Made by a program: the position numbers and the translations under genes
DNA from: JANNRW01 sp031401815
GTDB taxonomy: Bacteria; Desulfobacterota; Desulfuromonadia; Geobacterales; DSM-12255
Assembly (NCBI GenBank): GCA_031401815.1
Contig: JANNRW010000446.1
Location: 1-51,595 of the forward strand
DNA: 51,595 nucleotides
Direction of reading: 5' to 3'
Part shown: positions 26,601 to 32,436 of the stretch, piece after piece
How the letters are laid out: the number at the start of each line of letters is the position of its first letter
How positions within the stretch are numbered: the stretch's first letter is position 1
Notes under the pieces: generated by a model
The model's input: only the letters and a program-made list of their open reading frames with translations
Databases searched by the model: none
What the model was told of the DNA's origin: nothing

Positions 26601-26948
26601 AATGACGGTGGTGATATACGGGCGATTATAATCAACGACAGAAAATTTAAAATCAAGTATGTGCTGGCAATCCTGAACTCAAAGCTGATGGATTGGTATT
26701 ATGGTTTTATTGGTAAGCCGAAAGGAAAAGCCAGGGAGTATTTTAACAAACCGCTCGCTCTGATACCCATAAAGAAAATCTCAGAGACCGAACAGAAAAC
26801 ATATATTTCCCTTGTGGACAAAATTCTTGAAGCAAAACAAAAAGGCGGCGAAGATACTCGAAGCTATGAGGCCGAGATTGACAAGCTTGTGTATGCTCTC
26901 TACGGCTTGACGGATGAGCAGATTGCCGTGGTGGAGGGAAGAGCGTGA
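23691..26948 (+). CDS. Eco57I/TaqI-type N6-adenine DNA methyltransferase (restriction-modification)
   Basis: 1085 residues from ATG at 23691, AAGAGG upstream. The order is: an N-terminal helical domain of unknown role; motif X (QTGSFYTPREIVDYMV, about 375-395); motif I (IDIAAGSGAF from 472); and catalytic NPPY at 676-679. The C-terminal region resembles a target-recognition domain. It should methylate adenine in a specific DNA sequence, protecting host DNA or acting as both modification and specificity subunit. The recognition half (about 25430-26800) is noticeably more AT-rich than the rest, suggesting exchange or separate origin. A 36-codon insertion derived from a palindromic repeat lies between motifs X and I. 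Confidence 0.92.
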   Translation: MIQQFVEPVAKLDYRILCESLIRTFGMSEPVNWESSLSAAQQQQLFGGELLRIIADHPTLAQQHDIRALCWPKGTVSQLLFLFVRLNDDRLPKAQIERITRRFVGGLEAERYTVWFFGNPSQTMLKVVLAGREGKKAVCKTLTLEAGQWYKTYDFILDTVAKVNAVPAQRDMFAVNEPSLLWKAIWQAFDISIVNKNFYRDIKTAFDSLVTALSNCKGILSRPEQRAQFAVRLLGRLIFCWFLKKKGIVGSNALSSATVSDSVNYYRELLEPLFFDVFNTPQSARKSGLPESIAGLRFLNGGLFEPQADDCQGNFQLLIPNDWFAGFFGDTMERYNFTVDENSATNAEIAIDPEMLGRIFENLLAEQNPETGASARKQTGSFYTPREIVDYMVEESLIAYLSSVGADCIRPPLVGNANNDANGKFGGNADKGACHAPLQQSLIDFVHTAELAADLKPHTANLLDKLNRLKTIDIAAGSGAFPIGMLQKIVMLKQALNPKASPYDLKLETIENSIYGVDIQPMAIELSRLRCWLSLIVDEEPDKVQPLPNLDFKFVCADSLIDLGYKAFREQCEKKHGFLFLQEFEEKIKELKRIRHDYFDTTHNHNRKQQLKQEFLKVQDEIFKISLDLVKQKLIGSEFTNRITGWNPFDDSKAAPFFSPAWMFGIEDGFDISIGNPPYFNISTVSKETYDYLAANYKVIHTGYNDILYYFIYRGIECLNSNGCCALITSNYYLGNEYAKKLRKHLKTHIEKIVNFKDQMVFDEASIHTCISISSKEATSKDVIFFEAVNDDKISSSDIEAKLQSVVIERTDLNEDWIIANDSASKIIAELNKGSVQLGEISSIAKGSESGKNDVFTLSEDTANKYKIEKNILRKCIKNSHINKYSISYRELYLIYVDNEFAPSDYKNTFDYLNNYKTELLNRRGPLHQEYEWFRLHRPSIKEVFDADEKIVVPYRSESNCFAYDNNQYFNDGGDIRAIIINDRKFKIKYVLAILNSKLMDWYYGFIGKPKGKAREYFNKPLALIPIKKISETEQKTYISLVDKILEAKQKGGEDTRSYEAEIDKLVYALYGLTDEQIAVVEGRA
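24899..25006. repeat. 108-bp palindromic repeat inserted in frame in the methyltransferase gene
   Basis: The ends are inverted repeats TGTAGGGGCG (24899-24908) and CGCCCCTACA (24997-25006). Each end is itself a hairpin: GGGCGGAT-tgc-ATCCGCCC on the left, GGGCGCAT-gcc-ATGCGCCC on the right. The length is exactly 36 codons with no stop in the reading frame used, so the protein carries about residues 403-439 from it. The look is that of a dispersed REP/MITE-like intergenic repeat. Confidence 0.8.
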
Positions 26949-27646
26949 ATCAACCACCACCAACCCAAGTCAACGTCTATTGCGACGAAAGCAGGCATAC
27001 ATCCAATCCCGAAGCCCCATTTATGGTAATCGGGGCGTTGTCCTGCCCCCGTGATAAAAAAGAAGAAATTACCCGCCGCATAAATGACATAAGAAAGCAG
27101 TTCGATACCTGGAGAGAGTTCGGCTGGAAAACCCTTTCACCGAATCGGCGTGATTTCTATTGTTCACTTCTGGAGCTATTTGCAACGGAGCCGTCCCTTT
27201 CATTTCGCTGTATTGTTGCAGATCGCAGCATTCTGGATCATGAGCAATACAACGATGGTGACAATGAGCTCGGCTTTTACAAGCTTTACTACCAGATGCT
27301 GGTTCACTGGCTCAAGCGCGACCACGCCTATCATATCTTTCTCGATGGCCAGCAAAACAAGACTCAGCGGCGCTTCATTGACCTGCGAGACATCCTGCGT
27401 CGAAAGCTCACCGGCAAGGCAAAGATCGAATGCCTGGAACCGGTAAGTTCACACAGTATCCCGCTGATCCAGCTGGCTGATCTTCTGATTGGTGCTGTTG
27501 GGTATGCCTGGAACGACCGGCAGGGAAGCGAGATTAAGCTGGAGTATTGTGCTGAGATAGCCAAAATAGCCGGATTAAGCACACTGAAGACCACTACAAC
27601 CTTATCTGCGGAGAAATTCAACATCTTCCACTTCACGGGGCGCTGA
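26945..27646 (+). CDS. DUF3800-domain protein
   Basis: 233 residues; GTG at 26945 overlaps the methyltransferase stop as GTGA, so translation is coupled. The N-terminal VYCDESRHT and the later FLDG and IPLIQLADLLIGAVGYAW segments match DUF3800, a family thought to have an RNase H-like fold with conserved acidic residues. Members often sit in defence and mobile loci. The function is not established; a nuclease role is a reasonable guess from the fold and context. Confidence 0.85.
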   Translation: MNQPPPTQVNVYCDESRHTSNPEAPFMVIGALSCPRDKKEEITRRINDIRKQFDTWREFGWKTLSPNRRDFYCSLLELFATEPSLSFRCIVADRSILDHEQYNDGDNELGFYKLYYQMLVHWLKRDHAYHIFLDGQQNKTQRRFIDLRDILRRKLTGKAKIECLEPVSSHSIPLIQLADLLIGAVGYAWNDRQGSEIKLEYCAEIAKIAGLSTLKTTTTLSAEKFNIFHFTGR

Positions 27647-27647
27647 C

Positions 27648-28178
27648 ATGACGGAGCGCCTCTGGCCACTTGTCCGCCTTGAAGCTGCCACGGAAGAAGA
27701 GCTGATAGAAGCATATCGGAAGTTGTACCTTGAAACCTATGTCAAGTCCGGCGTGGAGTTTTTTGACTGGCACGGTAACCGCGTTTATTTCTCGGCGGGA
27801 ATTTTCGACCATGCCTTTTCGGAAAGCAGCGACTATCGTTTCAATCCAGGCGCTCATGACCTACCATTTTCCAAGCGCCGGGCACGCTGCATACTCTGGA
27901 TCAAGGAAGTGCTGACCGCCAGAAAGGGGACAATCGAAGTATTGCAGCAGTTCCGTAAGGACAGCCGTAACAAGATGAAAAAGCGGCGGGTGTTGCTTGT
28001 TGTTGAAGAGAAATATGTTGTTGTGTTGGATGTGCGTTCCAACCACCAGGAGTATGATTTTATTTCAGCATTCCCGGCCGATGAAGACTATTTGAAAAAA
28101 CTTCGGAAGGATAGTTTGATTCTGGAAACAAAAAAAACCCCAGTCTTAACGGCGACTGAGGCGCTGCCACGGTCCTAA
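27648..28178 (+). CDS. Small RelE/PBECR-like protein, last gene of the cassette
   Basis: 176 residues; ATG lies one base after the DUF3800 stop. The visible pattern (FFDWHGNRVYF, FDHAFS, RARCILWIKEVL, then RRVLLVVEEKYVVVLDVR and EYDFISAFPADEDYLKKLR) resembles the polyvalent-protein/RelE-like nuclease folds (PBECR), in which His, Arg and Lys residues act on RNA. That assignment is tentative. Tight spacing puts it in the same operon as the helicase, methyltransferase and DUF3800 genes. Its last 15 codons overlap a structured segment that continues past the stop. Confidence 0.65.
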   Translation: MTERLWPLVRLEAATEEELIEAYRKLYLETYVKSGVEFFDWHGNRVYFSAGIFDHAFSESSDYRFNPGAHDLPFSKRRARCILWIKEVLTARKGTIEVLQQFRKDSRNKMKKRRVLLVVEEKYVVVLDVRSNHQEYDFISAFPADEDYLKKLRKDSLILETKKTPVLTATEALPRS

Positions 28179-28225
28179 ACCTTGGGTAAAGGGCCACCAG
28201 CCTTGCGGCTTGTATTCAGTATACA
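28130..28225 (+). other. Hairpin-rich segment at the end of the defence cassette
   Basis: Potential stems in order: CAGTC/GACTG (28141-28158), GGTCC with GGGCC (28171-28195, one G-U), AGCC-ttgc-GGCT (28199-28210), and the near-palindrome GTATTCAGTATAC (28212-28224). It begins after an A8 run and spans the stop codon of the 176-residue gene. It could be a terminator cluster or a small structured RNA; I recognise no named family. Confidence 0.35.
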
Positions 28226-28284
28226 GTTTACCATGAGCAACGCAATATTATTTTGAAAAACTTTGCAAGAAAATGAAAAATAGT

Positions 28285-28313
28285 TTGACACTTAACTTAT
28301 AGGTTAATATAGT
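28285..28313 (+). promoter_or_regulatory. Sigma-70 promoter with palindromic operator, TAC operon
   Basis: TTGACA (28285-28290), 17-bp spacer, TATAGT (28308-28313). The spacer contains the 16-bp near-palindrome TTAACTTATAGGTTAA (28292-28307), the natural place for autorepression by the HigA-type antitoxin. The -10 box ends one base before the apparent toxin ATG, so the transcript would start at or inside the coding sequence. Confidence 0.75.
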
Positions 28314-28314
28314 A

Positions 28315-28725
28315 ATGTACTTAAAATCTCTCCTCCCAAAGAACATAACAAAGACTTGGAGTATTCTGGCGATATGCGACAACCGCCAGGAATGCCAGGT
28401 TGATGATTTCCTTCAAGAGTTAGCACCGAACCTGAAAAAAGATGCAGATCGAATCAGAGTTTTATTCAAGTTCGTTACGGAACATGGCCCACAGGGGCTT
28501 GATGTTGAGGTGTCTCATAATATTGCCCCGGAGATATTTGAATTTGTCAGGGGTCGGATTCGTGTAGCTTGGTTCTATGACGCTAACAAAGTTGTTATCT
28601 GTAGCAACGGATTTATCAAGAAGGGGCAGAAAACGCCGAAACAAGAAATAGAGGCAGCGCAACAGGCGAAGAGCAATTATTTCGCTGAAAAAGCCAGAGG
28701 AAGAACCACTATACTGGAGGACTAG
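28315..28725 (+). CDS. higB: HigB/Gp49-like toxin of a toxin-antitoxin-chaperone system
   Basis: 136 residues from ATG at 28315. The core VRGRIRVAWFYDANKVVICS followed by GFIKKGQKTPKQEIEAA is the RelE/HigB signature: a strand with basic residues, then the KK-x-QKTP-x-EI helix. Such toxins cut mRNA on the ribosome. No Shine-Dalgarno is present and the promoter is too close for a leader, so translation may be leaderless or begin further in. The typical family start lies near KTWSILAICD, about 12 residues on. The stop codon overlaps the ribosome site of the antitoxin gene. Confidence 0.85.
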   Translation: MYLKSLLPKNITKTWSILAICDNRQECQVDDFLQELAPNLKKDADRIRVLFKFVTEHGPQGLDVEVSHNIAPEIFEFVRGRIRVAWFYDANKVVICSNGFIKKGQKTPKQEIEAAQQAKSNYFAEKARGRTTILED

Positions 28726-28727
28726 CA

Positions 28728-29072
28728 ATGTCATTTGCCGATACGTTCCGGGAGGCCATGCAGCAAGACGAGTTCCGGACGGAATACGCAATACTGGAAT
28801 TTACCACCCGGCTTTCACAGGCCATGAAACAAAAGGGGATTACCAAAGCTGAACTAGCCCGCCGCATGGAGACCAGCCAGGCGTATATCACCAAGCTCTT
28901 TCGTGGTGACACCAACCTTACCATTTCCAGCATGGTCAAGCTTGCCCGTTGTGCTGAAATGACATTCCATCCCGATCTGAAGGAAAAGGATCCACCTAAG
29001 GCAAAGGTGATTCAGCTGCGCCCGTCGGTATACCACACCCAAACGCAAAAGGTTGTTAACTATGGTCGATAA
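28728..29072 (+). CDS. higA: HigA-type antitoxin, XRE family
   Basis: 114 residues; ATG follows TGGAGGACTAGCA. The helix-turn-helix is KGITKAELARRMETSQAYIT (about 44-63). The C-terminal extension after residue 85 (KAKVIQLRPSVYHTQTQKVV) is longer than needed for DNA binding. In known TAC systems, such a tail makes the antitoxin unstable unless a SecB-like chaperone binds it. It should repress its own promoter at the palindrome in the spacer and neutralise the toxin. Its last codons overlap the start of the chaperone gene. Confidence 0.9.
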   Translation: MSFADTFREAMQQDEFRTEYAILEFTTRLSQAMKQKGITKAELARRMETSQAYITKLFRGDTNLTISSMVKLARCAEMTFHPDLKEKDPPKAKVIQLRPSVYHTQTQKVVNYGR

Positions 29073-29481
29073 AATAGATACGTTCAGTTTTCAAGATTAT
29101 CGTCTGCTCTCCGTTCATTTTGACCTGAACAGGAATTTTGAACAAGGCCCGGATATTGAGCTAAATACCAGCCTTTCTCTGAATCATGATTACATTGATG
29201 AGCAAAACAGTCTCAGATTGTTTATGAAGGTTGAGGTGTCCGGAGAATCCGCACCACTAAATATTTCAGTTGAAATGGGCAGTCTGTTCCAGTTTGAGAA
29301 AAAACCGGCAGCAGGCAAGCTGAGCAAGATTGCAGAGATTAATTGCGCTGCGATGGTGTTTCCATTTGTAAGAGAAGTAATTGCGGATCTTACCAGGCGT
29401 TCGGGGCTTCCTCCGTTCCTGATTCCGCCATTTAATTTTGTAGAGCTTCACAAGAGCAATCACGAAAGCGAATCACCTTAA
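29062..29481 (+). CDS. SecB-like chaperone of the TAC system
   Basis: 139 residues from ATG at 29062, overlapping the antitoxin stop by 11 nt; AAGG lies upstream. The C-terminal half, AEINCAAMVFPFVREVIADL followed by TRRSGLPPFLIPPFNF, closely follows the SecB pattern (CPxxLFPYxRExxxxLxxRGxFPxLxLxPxNF). The N-terminal half has the alternating beta-strand segments of SecB. With the preceding genes it forms the order toxin-antitoxin-chaperone, so it most likely protects the antitoxin from proteolysis rather than serving general secretion. A housekeeping SecB function cannot be excluded. Confidence 0.85.
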   Translation: MVDKIDTFSFQDYRLLSVHFDLNRNFEQGPDIELNTSLSLNHDYIDEQNSLRLFMKVEVSGESAPLNISVEMGSLFQFEKKPAAGKLSKIAEINCAAMVFPFVREVIADLTRRSGLPPFLIPPFNFVELHKSNHESESP

Positions 29482-29504
29482 CTGACAACCAGGAGAACGA
29501 CACC

Positions 29505-29687
29505 ATGGCAATGAATGTTGAAATTAAAGGCGATAAACTCTGCATCGAAATTGATCTGGAGAAGCCGACGCCGTCGGCATCAGGCAAGACCTTGGTGGTA
29601 GCCAGTACACGGGGGAATGCTGTTACAACGGCTATTGTTGACGGCAAACCTGTTACCATCGGGCTGAATGCTTATATCAAGCCGTGA
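29505..29687 (+). CDS. Small conserved-looking protein of unknown function
   Basis: 60 residues, ATG at 29505 with CCAGGAGAAC upstream, 23 nt after the chaperone gene. The chain (MAMNVEIKGDKLCIEIDLEK, then SGKTLVVASTRGN, VDGKPVTIGLNAYIK) is a compact all-beta-looking unit without signal or membrane segment. I recall similar sequences in diverse bacteria but know no function. It may be part of the TAC transcript or independent cargo. Confidence 0.7.
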   Translation: MAMNVEIKGDKLCIEIDLEKPTPSASGKTLVVASTRGNAVTTAIVDGKPVTIGLNAYIKP

Positions 29688-29773
29688 CAGGAAAGAAAAA
29701 CCGCGTATATTGCAAGGCACCAAACAAGCACATAAATACATATATTATTTAATATCAAGAGGTTATATTTTTT

Positions 29774-30355
29774 ATGCTGCTGATGATCGACAATTACGAC
29801 TCTTTCACCTACAACATTGTCCAGTATTTTGGCCAACTGGGGGAGGATGTGCAGGTGTACCGGAACGACCGGATAACTGTCGAAGAGATCGAACAGCTGA
29901 AACCGGCAAGGCTGGTGATTTCTCCCGGCCCCTGTTCACCTGAAGAGGCCGGGATTTCGGTAGCGGCTATCCGGCATTTTGCCGGTAAAATACCGCTGCT
30001 TGGGGTATGTCTCGGACATCAATCAATAGGGGCGGCTTTTGGAGGCAAAGTGGTTCGGAGTGTCGCCCTGATGCATGGAAAAACCTCGCCGATCAATCAT
30101 AACGGTAAAGGGCTTTTTGCACGGCTGCCGAACCCTTTCAACGCCACCCGCTACCACTCCCTGATTGTCGAGAGAGAGAGCTTTCCTGATTCTTTGGAAA
30201 TCACTGCCTGGGTTGATAACGGCGAAATAATGGGGCTCGCGCACAGGGAGCTTCCGGTCTGGGGGGTGCAGTTCCATCCGGAGTCTATCCTGACCGAAGG
30301 GGGGATGCAGATCCTCAGCAATTTTCTGGAGATGACGAGAGGCAGTGGTCAGTAG
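29774..30355 (+). CDS. trpG: Anthranilate synthase component II (glutamine amidotransferase)
   Basis: 193 residues from ATG at 29774. The class I amidotransferase triad is visible: Cys in GVCLGHQS, and His/Glu in VQFHPESILTE. It releases ammonia from glutamine for TrpE; in some species it also serves para-aminobenzoate synthesis. No strong ribosome site is seen (AAGAGG 11-16 nt upstream). After the accessory block it needs its own promoter; the AT-rich 29730-29770 region is the likely place. Its last codons (GSGQ-stop) are encoded by the repeat that starts at 30341. Confidence 0.95.
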   Translation: MLLMIDNYDSFTYNIVQYFGQLGEDVQVYRNDRITVEEIEQLKPARLVISPGPCSPEEAGISVAAIRHFAGKIPLLGVCLGHQSIGAAFGGKVVRSVALMHGKTSPINHNGKGLFARLPNPFNATRYHSLIVERESFPDSLEITAWVDNGEIMGLAHRELPVWGVQFHPESILTEGGMQILSNFLEMTRGSGQ

Positions 30356-30422
30356 TCAGGCGTCAGTATTCAGCATAAAGGCTTTTCTACTGACCCCTGA
30401 CCCCTGACTACTGACTCCTGCC
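30341..30422. repeat. 82-bp fold-back repeat, CAGTAGT arms
   Basis: Begins GGCAGTGGTCAGTAG and ends GACTCCTGCC, with a central AAAGGCTTTT. The left arm encodes the C-terminus and stop of TrpG. It fills the whole trpG-trpD gap up to the trpD ribosome site. Same length as the copies at 9005 and 31489. Confidence 0.85.
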
Positions 30423-30434
30423 TTAAGGAGATTT

Positions 30435-31487
30435 ATGATCAAAAAAGCAATTGCCAGAGTTGTCGAACGGGAAGATCTGTCCGAAGGTGAAATGATTGAG
30501 GTAATGGATCAGATCATGTCCGGCGGGGCGACACCTGCCCAGATAGGTGCATTCATTACGGCACTCCGGATGAAGGGTGAAACCGTAGAGGAGATCACTG
30601 GCGCAGCAAGGGTGATGCGTGAGAAGGTAACCCCGATACGTGTCGGGCGTGGAGCTGTAGATATTGATCGTGACGACATCAACATTGATCAGGAGACGAT
30701 TCTGGATGTGGTCGGCACAGGTGGTGACGGAACTAATACTTTCAATGTCTCCACAACAGTCTCTTTCGTTGTTTCAGCCTGTGGCGTGAAGGTTGCCAAG
30801 CATGGCAACCGGTCAGTCTCGTCTCTTTGCGGCAGCGCTGATGTGCTCGAAAAGCTTGGTGTTAATCTAAATGTAACTCCGGAGAAGGTTGAGCACTGCA
30901 TTGCCGCAATAGGTCTCGGCTTCCTCTTTGCCCCGGCGCTTCACGGAGCCATGAAGTTTGCCATTGGCCCACGCAAGGAGATCGGTATCCGTACCATCTT
31001 CAATATCCTGGGGCCTCTTACCAACCCGGCTGCTGCTGACTGCCAGGTGATGGGAGTATACCGGGAGGATATGGTAGAGAAGCTTGCATACGTACTTCAA
31101 AAGCTTGGATGTCGGCGAGGGTTTGTTGTTCACGGCATGGATGGTATGGATGAAGTTACCCTTACAGCTGCAACAACCATTGCCGAAGTAACAGCTGAAA
31201 AAGTCAAAATTCGTATCTTCTCGCCGGAAGAGCTCGGATTTGATTTCTGCACAATGGAAAAACTGCGCGGTGGTGATGCCGTGCAGAATGCTGAAATTGT
31301 GAAAGCAGTACTTGAGGGAGAGGAGAGCCCAAGACGTGACATCGTCCTTCTCAATGCTGCTTTTGCTCTCATGGCGGCTGGCCGGGTGGAAACCCTCCCT
31401 GAAGGGGTGAAATTGGCAGAAGAGGCGATTGATTCGGGACGGGCTTTGCAGCAGTTGGAGAAGCTGATAGAGATGACGAATGAGTAA
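30435..31487 (+). CDS. trpD: Anthranilate phosphoribosyltransferase
   Basis: 350 residues; ATG at 30435 after AAGGAG. The PRPP-binding signature DVVGTGGDGTNTFNVST, KHGNRSVSSLCGSAD and GPLTNPA are present. It joins anthranilate to phosphoribosyl pyrophosphate, the second committed step. It is a stand-alone enzyme, not a TrpGD fusion. Flanked on both sides by 82-bp fold-back repeats with different arms. Confidence 0.97.
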   Translation: MIKKAIARVVEREDLSEGEMIEVMDQIMSGGATPAQIGAFITALRMKGETVEEITGAARVMREKVTPIRVGRGAVDIDRDDINIDQETILDVVGTGGDGTNTFNVSTTVSFVVSACGVKVAKHGNRSVSSLCGSADVLEKLGVNLNVTPEKVEHCIAAIGLGFLFAPALHGAMKFAIGPRKEIGIRTIFNILGPLTNPAAADCQVMGVYREDMVEKLAYVLQKLGCRRGFVVHGMDGMDEVTLTAATTIAEVTAEKVKIRIFSPEELGFDFCTMEKLRGGDAVQNAEIVKAVLEGEESPRRDIVLLNAAFALMAAGRVETLPEGVKLAEEAIDSGRALQQLEKLIEMTNE

Positions 31488-31488
31488 A

Positions 31489-31570
31489 GGCAGGAAGAGA
31501 TAGAGATAGAGAAAGAGGAAAAGAAAGAGGAAAAGCCTTTTCTCAATCTCTTTCTCTATCTCTATCTGCC
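31489..31570. repeat. 82-bp fold-back repeat, GAGATA arms
   Basis: Begins GGCAG and ends CTGCC like the copy at 30341, with central AAAAGCCTTTTCT, but the arms are AGAGAT/AGAGAA/AGAGGA hexamers and their complements. The inverted arms form a stem of over 30 nt with some mismatches. It starts one base after the trpD stop and ends before the trpC ribosome site. Confidence 0.88.
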
Positions 31571-31585
31571 TCTCCCAAGGAGAAC

Positions 31586-32386
31586 ATGGCTACCCCGGAC
31601 ATACTTAAAAAAATCGTTGCTCATAAGCGCGAAGAGGTTGCTACGGCAATCTCTGTTCAGCCTCTTCATGAGATAAAGGCGCGGCTTGCAGATCGCGAGG
31701 ATCAGCCGAGGGGTTTCGAGCGGGCTCTTCGTGATGCTGCTGCATCCGGCTGGACAGCAGTTATCGCCGAGATCAAGAAGGGCTCCCCCAGTAAAGGGGT
31801 GATACGCGCAGATTTTGATCCGCTTGCCATTGCCGCTACTTATCAGATTAATGGTGCAACCTGTCTGTCAGTGTTGACCGACGAGCAGTTCTTCATGGGG
31901 CATTTGAGCTATCTCTCTCTTGTCAGGGAACAGGTGAGCCTGCCGCTTTTGAGGAAAGACTTTCTATTTGACCCTTACCAGGTGTACGAAGCTGCGCTAT
32001 ACGGAGCGGACGCAATTCTACTGATTGCTGCAATGCTTGATTCTGCACAGCTTGAGGAGCTTTCCGGAGTGGCAGGGGAGCTTTATCTTGATATCCTGCT
32101 GGAGGTGCATGACGAGCGCGAACTGGAGCTGGCACTCGGTACGGAATGTACTCTGATAGGGATTAACAACAGGAGTCTGCATACTTTTGTTACCGACCTT
32201 GCAACAACCGGTCGACTGGCTTCCCTGATCCCGGCGGACAGATTGATAGTTGCTGAAAGCGGAATCAGCAGCAGAGCTGACATTGTTTACCTTCAGCAGG
32301 CCGGTGCACAGGCTTTTCTGATCGGTGAGACCCTTATGCGGGAAGATGATATCGGCGCAAAGTTGAAAGAGTTGCTGACACCATAA
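31586..32386 (+). CDS. trpC: Indole-3-glycerol phosphate synthase
   Basis: 266 residues; ATG at 31586 with AAGGAG. The catalytic segments IAEIKKGSPSKG, LLRKDFLFDPYQV and IGINNRSL are intact, as is the phosphate site VAESGI. It closes the indole ring from carboxyphenylaminodeoxyribulose phosphate. Not fused to TrpF, which is encoded separately two genes on. Confidence 0.97.
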   Translation: MATPDILKKIVAHKREEVATAISVQPLHEIKARLADREDQPRGFERALRDAAASGWTAVIAEIKKGSPSKGVIRADFDPLAIAATYQINGATCLSVLTDEQFFMGHLSYLSLVREQVSLPLLRKDFLFDPYQVYEAALYGADAILLIAAMLDSAQLEELSGVAGELYLDILLEVHDERELELALGTECTLIGINNRSLHTFVTDLATTGRLASLIPADRLIVAESGISSRADIVYLQQAGAQAFLIGETLMREDDIGAKLKELLTP

Positions 32387-32398
32387 CGTTAAACACCT

Positions 32399-32416
32399 GC
32401 CACAGGACGCTGTGGC
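32399..32416 (+). other. Hairpin in the trpC-trpB2 gap
   Basis: GCCACAG-gacg-CTGTGGC, a perfect 7-bp stem between trpC and the trpB2 ribosome site. There is no T tract, so it may be an mRNA stability or spacing element. Confidence 0.5.
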
Positions 32417-32436
32417 GGATTTCAGGAGGTTATAAA

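Noticed and set aside
20119..26948. DISARM or BREX system
   Set aside because: No DUF1998 gene, no separate drmA/drmB, and no brxC/pglZ-like gene is in the window.
19350..29773. Integrated prophage or integrative element with att sites
   Set aside because: No integrase, tRNA target, phage structural genes or flanking direct repeats were found; the ORF6N domain alone is not enough.
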